17,578 bases of DNA, taken from the NCBI GenBank assembly GCA_040830545.1, contig JBFOMB010000145.1, positions 1-17,578 on the forward strand. Reading direction: 5' to 3'. Of the stretch, positions 16,283 to 17,578 are shown piece after piece (within the stretch, counting starts at the first letter, position 1; every line of letters starts with the position of its first letter). A program made the translations under genes and the position numbers. The notes beneath the pieces are model-generated. The model was not told the origin of the DNA. It searched no databases and saw only the letters and a list, made by a program, of their open reading frames with translations. The DNA comes from HXMU1420-2 sp040830545. Lineage in GTDB: Bacteria; Pseudomonadota; Alphaproteobacteria; Rhodobacterales; Rhodobacteraceae.

Positions 16283-17578
16283 ATGTCCGACACGACCGAG
16301 GATCAACTGGCCGACAGCCCCTATGCGCTGCCCCTGAAAACCGTTGCGGCGATCCAGTATGCGCTGGATGTCGAAGACGCCGATTTGCTGCGCGAGGTGA
16401 TGGAGCCGCTGCACCCCGCCGACATTGCCGACCATCTAGAACAGATCAATCCCTATGACCGGGGCCGCCTGATCCGCCTGTTCGGGCAGGATTTCGAGGG
16501 CGAGATCCTTTCGGAACTGGATGACGGTCTGCGCGAAGAGGTGATTGACGTTCTCCACCCCGAGGTTCTGGCCGAGGCGGTGCGCGATCTGGACAGCGAC
16601 GACGTGGTCGATCTGGTCGAGGACCTGGACGAGCCGCAGCAAGAGGCGATCCTGGACGCGTTGGAAGACGCGGACCGCGCCGTTGTCGAACAATCGCTGG
16701 CCTGGCCCGAGGAAAGCGCCGGTCGCCTGATGCAGCGCGAGTTTGTCTTCGCGCCCGAACATTGGACAGTGGGCGAGGCGATCGACTATCTCCGAAGCTC
16801 GGATCATCTGCCCGAACAGTTCTATCACGTGGTTTTGGTTGACCCGCGTATGCATCCGTTGGCGAATGTGACTCTGGGCCGGTTGATGGGGTCGCACCGG
16901 GATGTGCCCTTGCGCGACATTACCGAGGAGATATTTCAAGTCATTCCCGCCACCCAGGACGAGGGCGACGTGGCTTATGCGTTCAACCAGTATCATCTGA
17001 TCTCCGCCCCGGTGGTGGATGACGAGGGCCGTATGGTTGGTGTGATCACCATTGATGACGCTATGGCGGTTCTGGATCAGGAACTGGAAGAAGACATTTT
17101 GCGTCTTGCAGGTGTGGACAATGACAGTTCGCTCTCGGACACCGCGTTCGAAACAAGTCGTCGCCGAGTACCCTGGCTGCTGGTGAACATGGTTGCGGCG
17201 ATCCTGGCGGCTTTGGTGATTGGCCTCTTTGAGGCGACGATTTCGGCCTATGTGGCACTGGCCGCGTTGATGCCGATTGTGGCGTCGATGGGCGGCAACG
17301 CTGGCACGCAATCATTGACCGTGGCGGTCCGGGCGCTGGCGACCAAGGACCTGACCTCCTCCAACGTGTGGCGTGTGATCCGGCGAGAGGCCGTGGTGGG
17401 CCTGACCAACGGCATCCTGTTTGCGGTGCTGATCGGCGGGCTCAGTTTCCTGCTTTTCGGCGACGCCAAGCTGGGGGGGGGGGTTGCTGTGGCGTTTGTG
17501 GCCAACATTGTAACTGCGGCGTTTTGTCGCACCGGCGGATCGATCGTTCTGGGACGGCCCGGTGGGGGGGCAGCGCGC
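16283..17578 (+). CDS. mgtE: Magnesium transporter MgtE (3' end missing)
   Basis: The 432 visible residues cover most of an MgtE-type Mg2+ channel, normally about 450-480 aa. The N domain (about residues 30-135) shows the acidic helical repeats (LHPADIADHLEQ, LDSDDVVDLVEDL). The CBS pair follows (about 140-275, with SAPVVDDEGRMVGVITIDD). The connecting helix and membrane part begin near 292 (RRRVPWLLVNM), with the pore signature MGGNAGTQS at about 336-344. Cytoplasmic N and CBS domains sense Mg2+ and gate the pore. The frame stays open to the window end. From about residue 398 it runs through GGG codons and then RPGGGAA, where the family expects a sequence like RLGxDPA. This looks like base-calling error at a contig end rather than a real mutant. 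The start is backed by GGGAGG at 16271-16276. Confidence 0.92.
   Translation, partial: MSDTTEDQLADSPYALPLKTVAAIQYALDVEDADLLREVMEPLHPADIADHLEQINPYDRGRLIRLFGQDFEGEILSELDDGLREEVIDVLHPEVLAEAVRDLDSDDVVDLVEDLDEPQQEAILDALEDADRAVVEQSLAWPEESAGRLMQREFVFAPEHWTVGEAIDYLRSSDHLPEQFYHVVLVDPRMHPLANVTLGRLMGSHRDVPLRDITEEIFQVIPATQDEGDVAYAFNQYHLISAPVVDDEGRMVGVITIDDAMAVLDQELEEDILRLAGVDNDSSLSDTAFETSRRRVPWLLVNMVAAILAALVIGLFEATISAYVALAALMPIVASMGGNAGTQSLTVAVRALATKDLTSSNVWRVIRREAVVGLTNGILFAVLIGGLSFLLFGDAKLGGGVAVAFVANIVTAAFCRTGGSIVLGRPGGGAAR

Overview
The window looks like chromosome from an alphaproteobacterium of the Rhodobacterales (Roseobacter-type). The grounds are high GC by eye, dense operons joined by ATGA stop/start overlaps, a Roseobacter-like mix of catabolic genes, and short CCCCGGA/TCCGGGG palindromic repeats of the kind common in alphaproteobacteria. 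This assignment is inference; there is no rRNA or other phylogenetic marker. No tRNA, rRNA, CRISPR array, transposase or integrase was seen.

Layout. (1) 3-3432, + strand: a three-gene oxidative operon with a Rieske ring-hydroxylating dioxygenase alpha subunit, its beta subunit and an AMP-forming acyl/aryl-CoA ligase. No ferredoxin or reductase is in view. (2) 3433-5677: a patch of small unrelated genes and repeats. It holds a multi-hairpin repeat, a small lipoprotein gene (-), a stand-alone two-CBS-domain protein (+), and an exported orphan protein (-) bordered by two direct 68-nt copies of a two-hairpin repeat. (3) 5678-7671, - strand: a leuC-leuD-like pair encoding a [4Fe-4S] hydro-lyase of the isopropylmalate isomerase family. 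(4) 7749-14923, + strand, divergent from leuCD across 77 nt: a compact six-gene operon. Its order is tautomerase-SnoaL fusion (GTG start), hydantoinase-B, hydantoinase-A, an isochorismatase-fold hydrolase with Gly where most relatives have the Cys nucleophile, an isocitrate-lyase/PEP-mutase family lyase, and an FAD-dependent fumarate-reductase-like oxidoreductase. (5) 14862-16148, - strand: guanine deaminase guaD, whose end overlaps the FAD gene by 62 nt tail to tail. (6) 16283-17578, + strand: mgtE, cut off by the window end, where the last ~110 nt look like low-quality G-rich sequence.

How the genes may work together. Regions 3 and 4 together look like one catabolic pathway that I cannot match to a named one. 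HyuAB enzymes open lactams, imides or hydantoins with ATP, or carboxylate ketones. LeuCD-family enzymes hydrate maleate-type double bonds to 2-hydroxy diacids. ICL/PEPM lyases with a KRCGH motif cleave such hydroxy diacids. Hydratase plus lyase is the same chemical pairing as dimethylmaleate hydratase and 2,3-dimethylmalate lyase in anaerobic nicotinate fermentation. A plausible but unproven reading is aerobic breakdown of a cyclic imide or lactam through a substituted maleate to pyruvate or another 2-oxo acid plus a short acid. The tautomerase and FAD enzyme would adjust double bonds. guaD, mgtE, the CBS protein and the lipoprotein are probably bystanders. Whether the Rieske/CoA-ligase operon feeds the same pathway cannot be told from the sequence.
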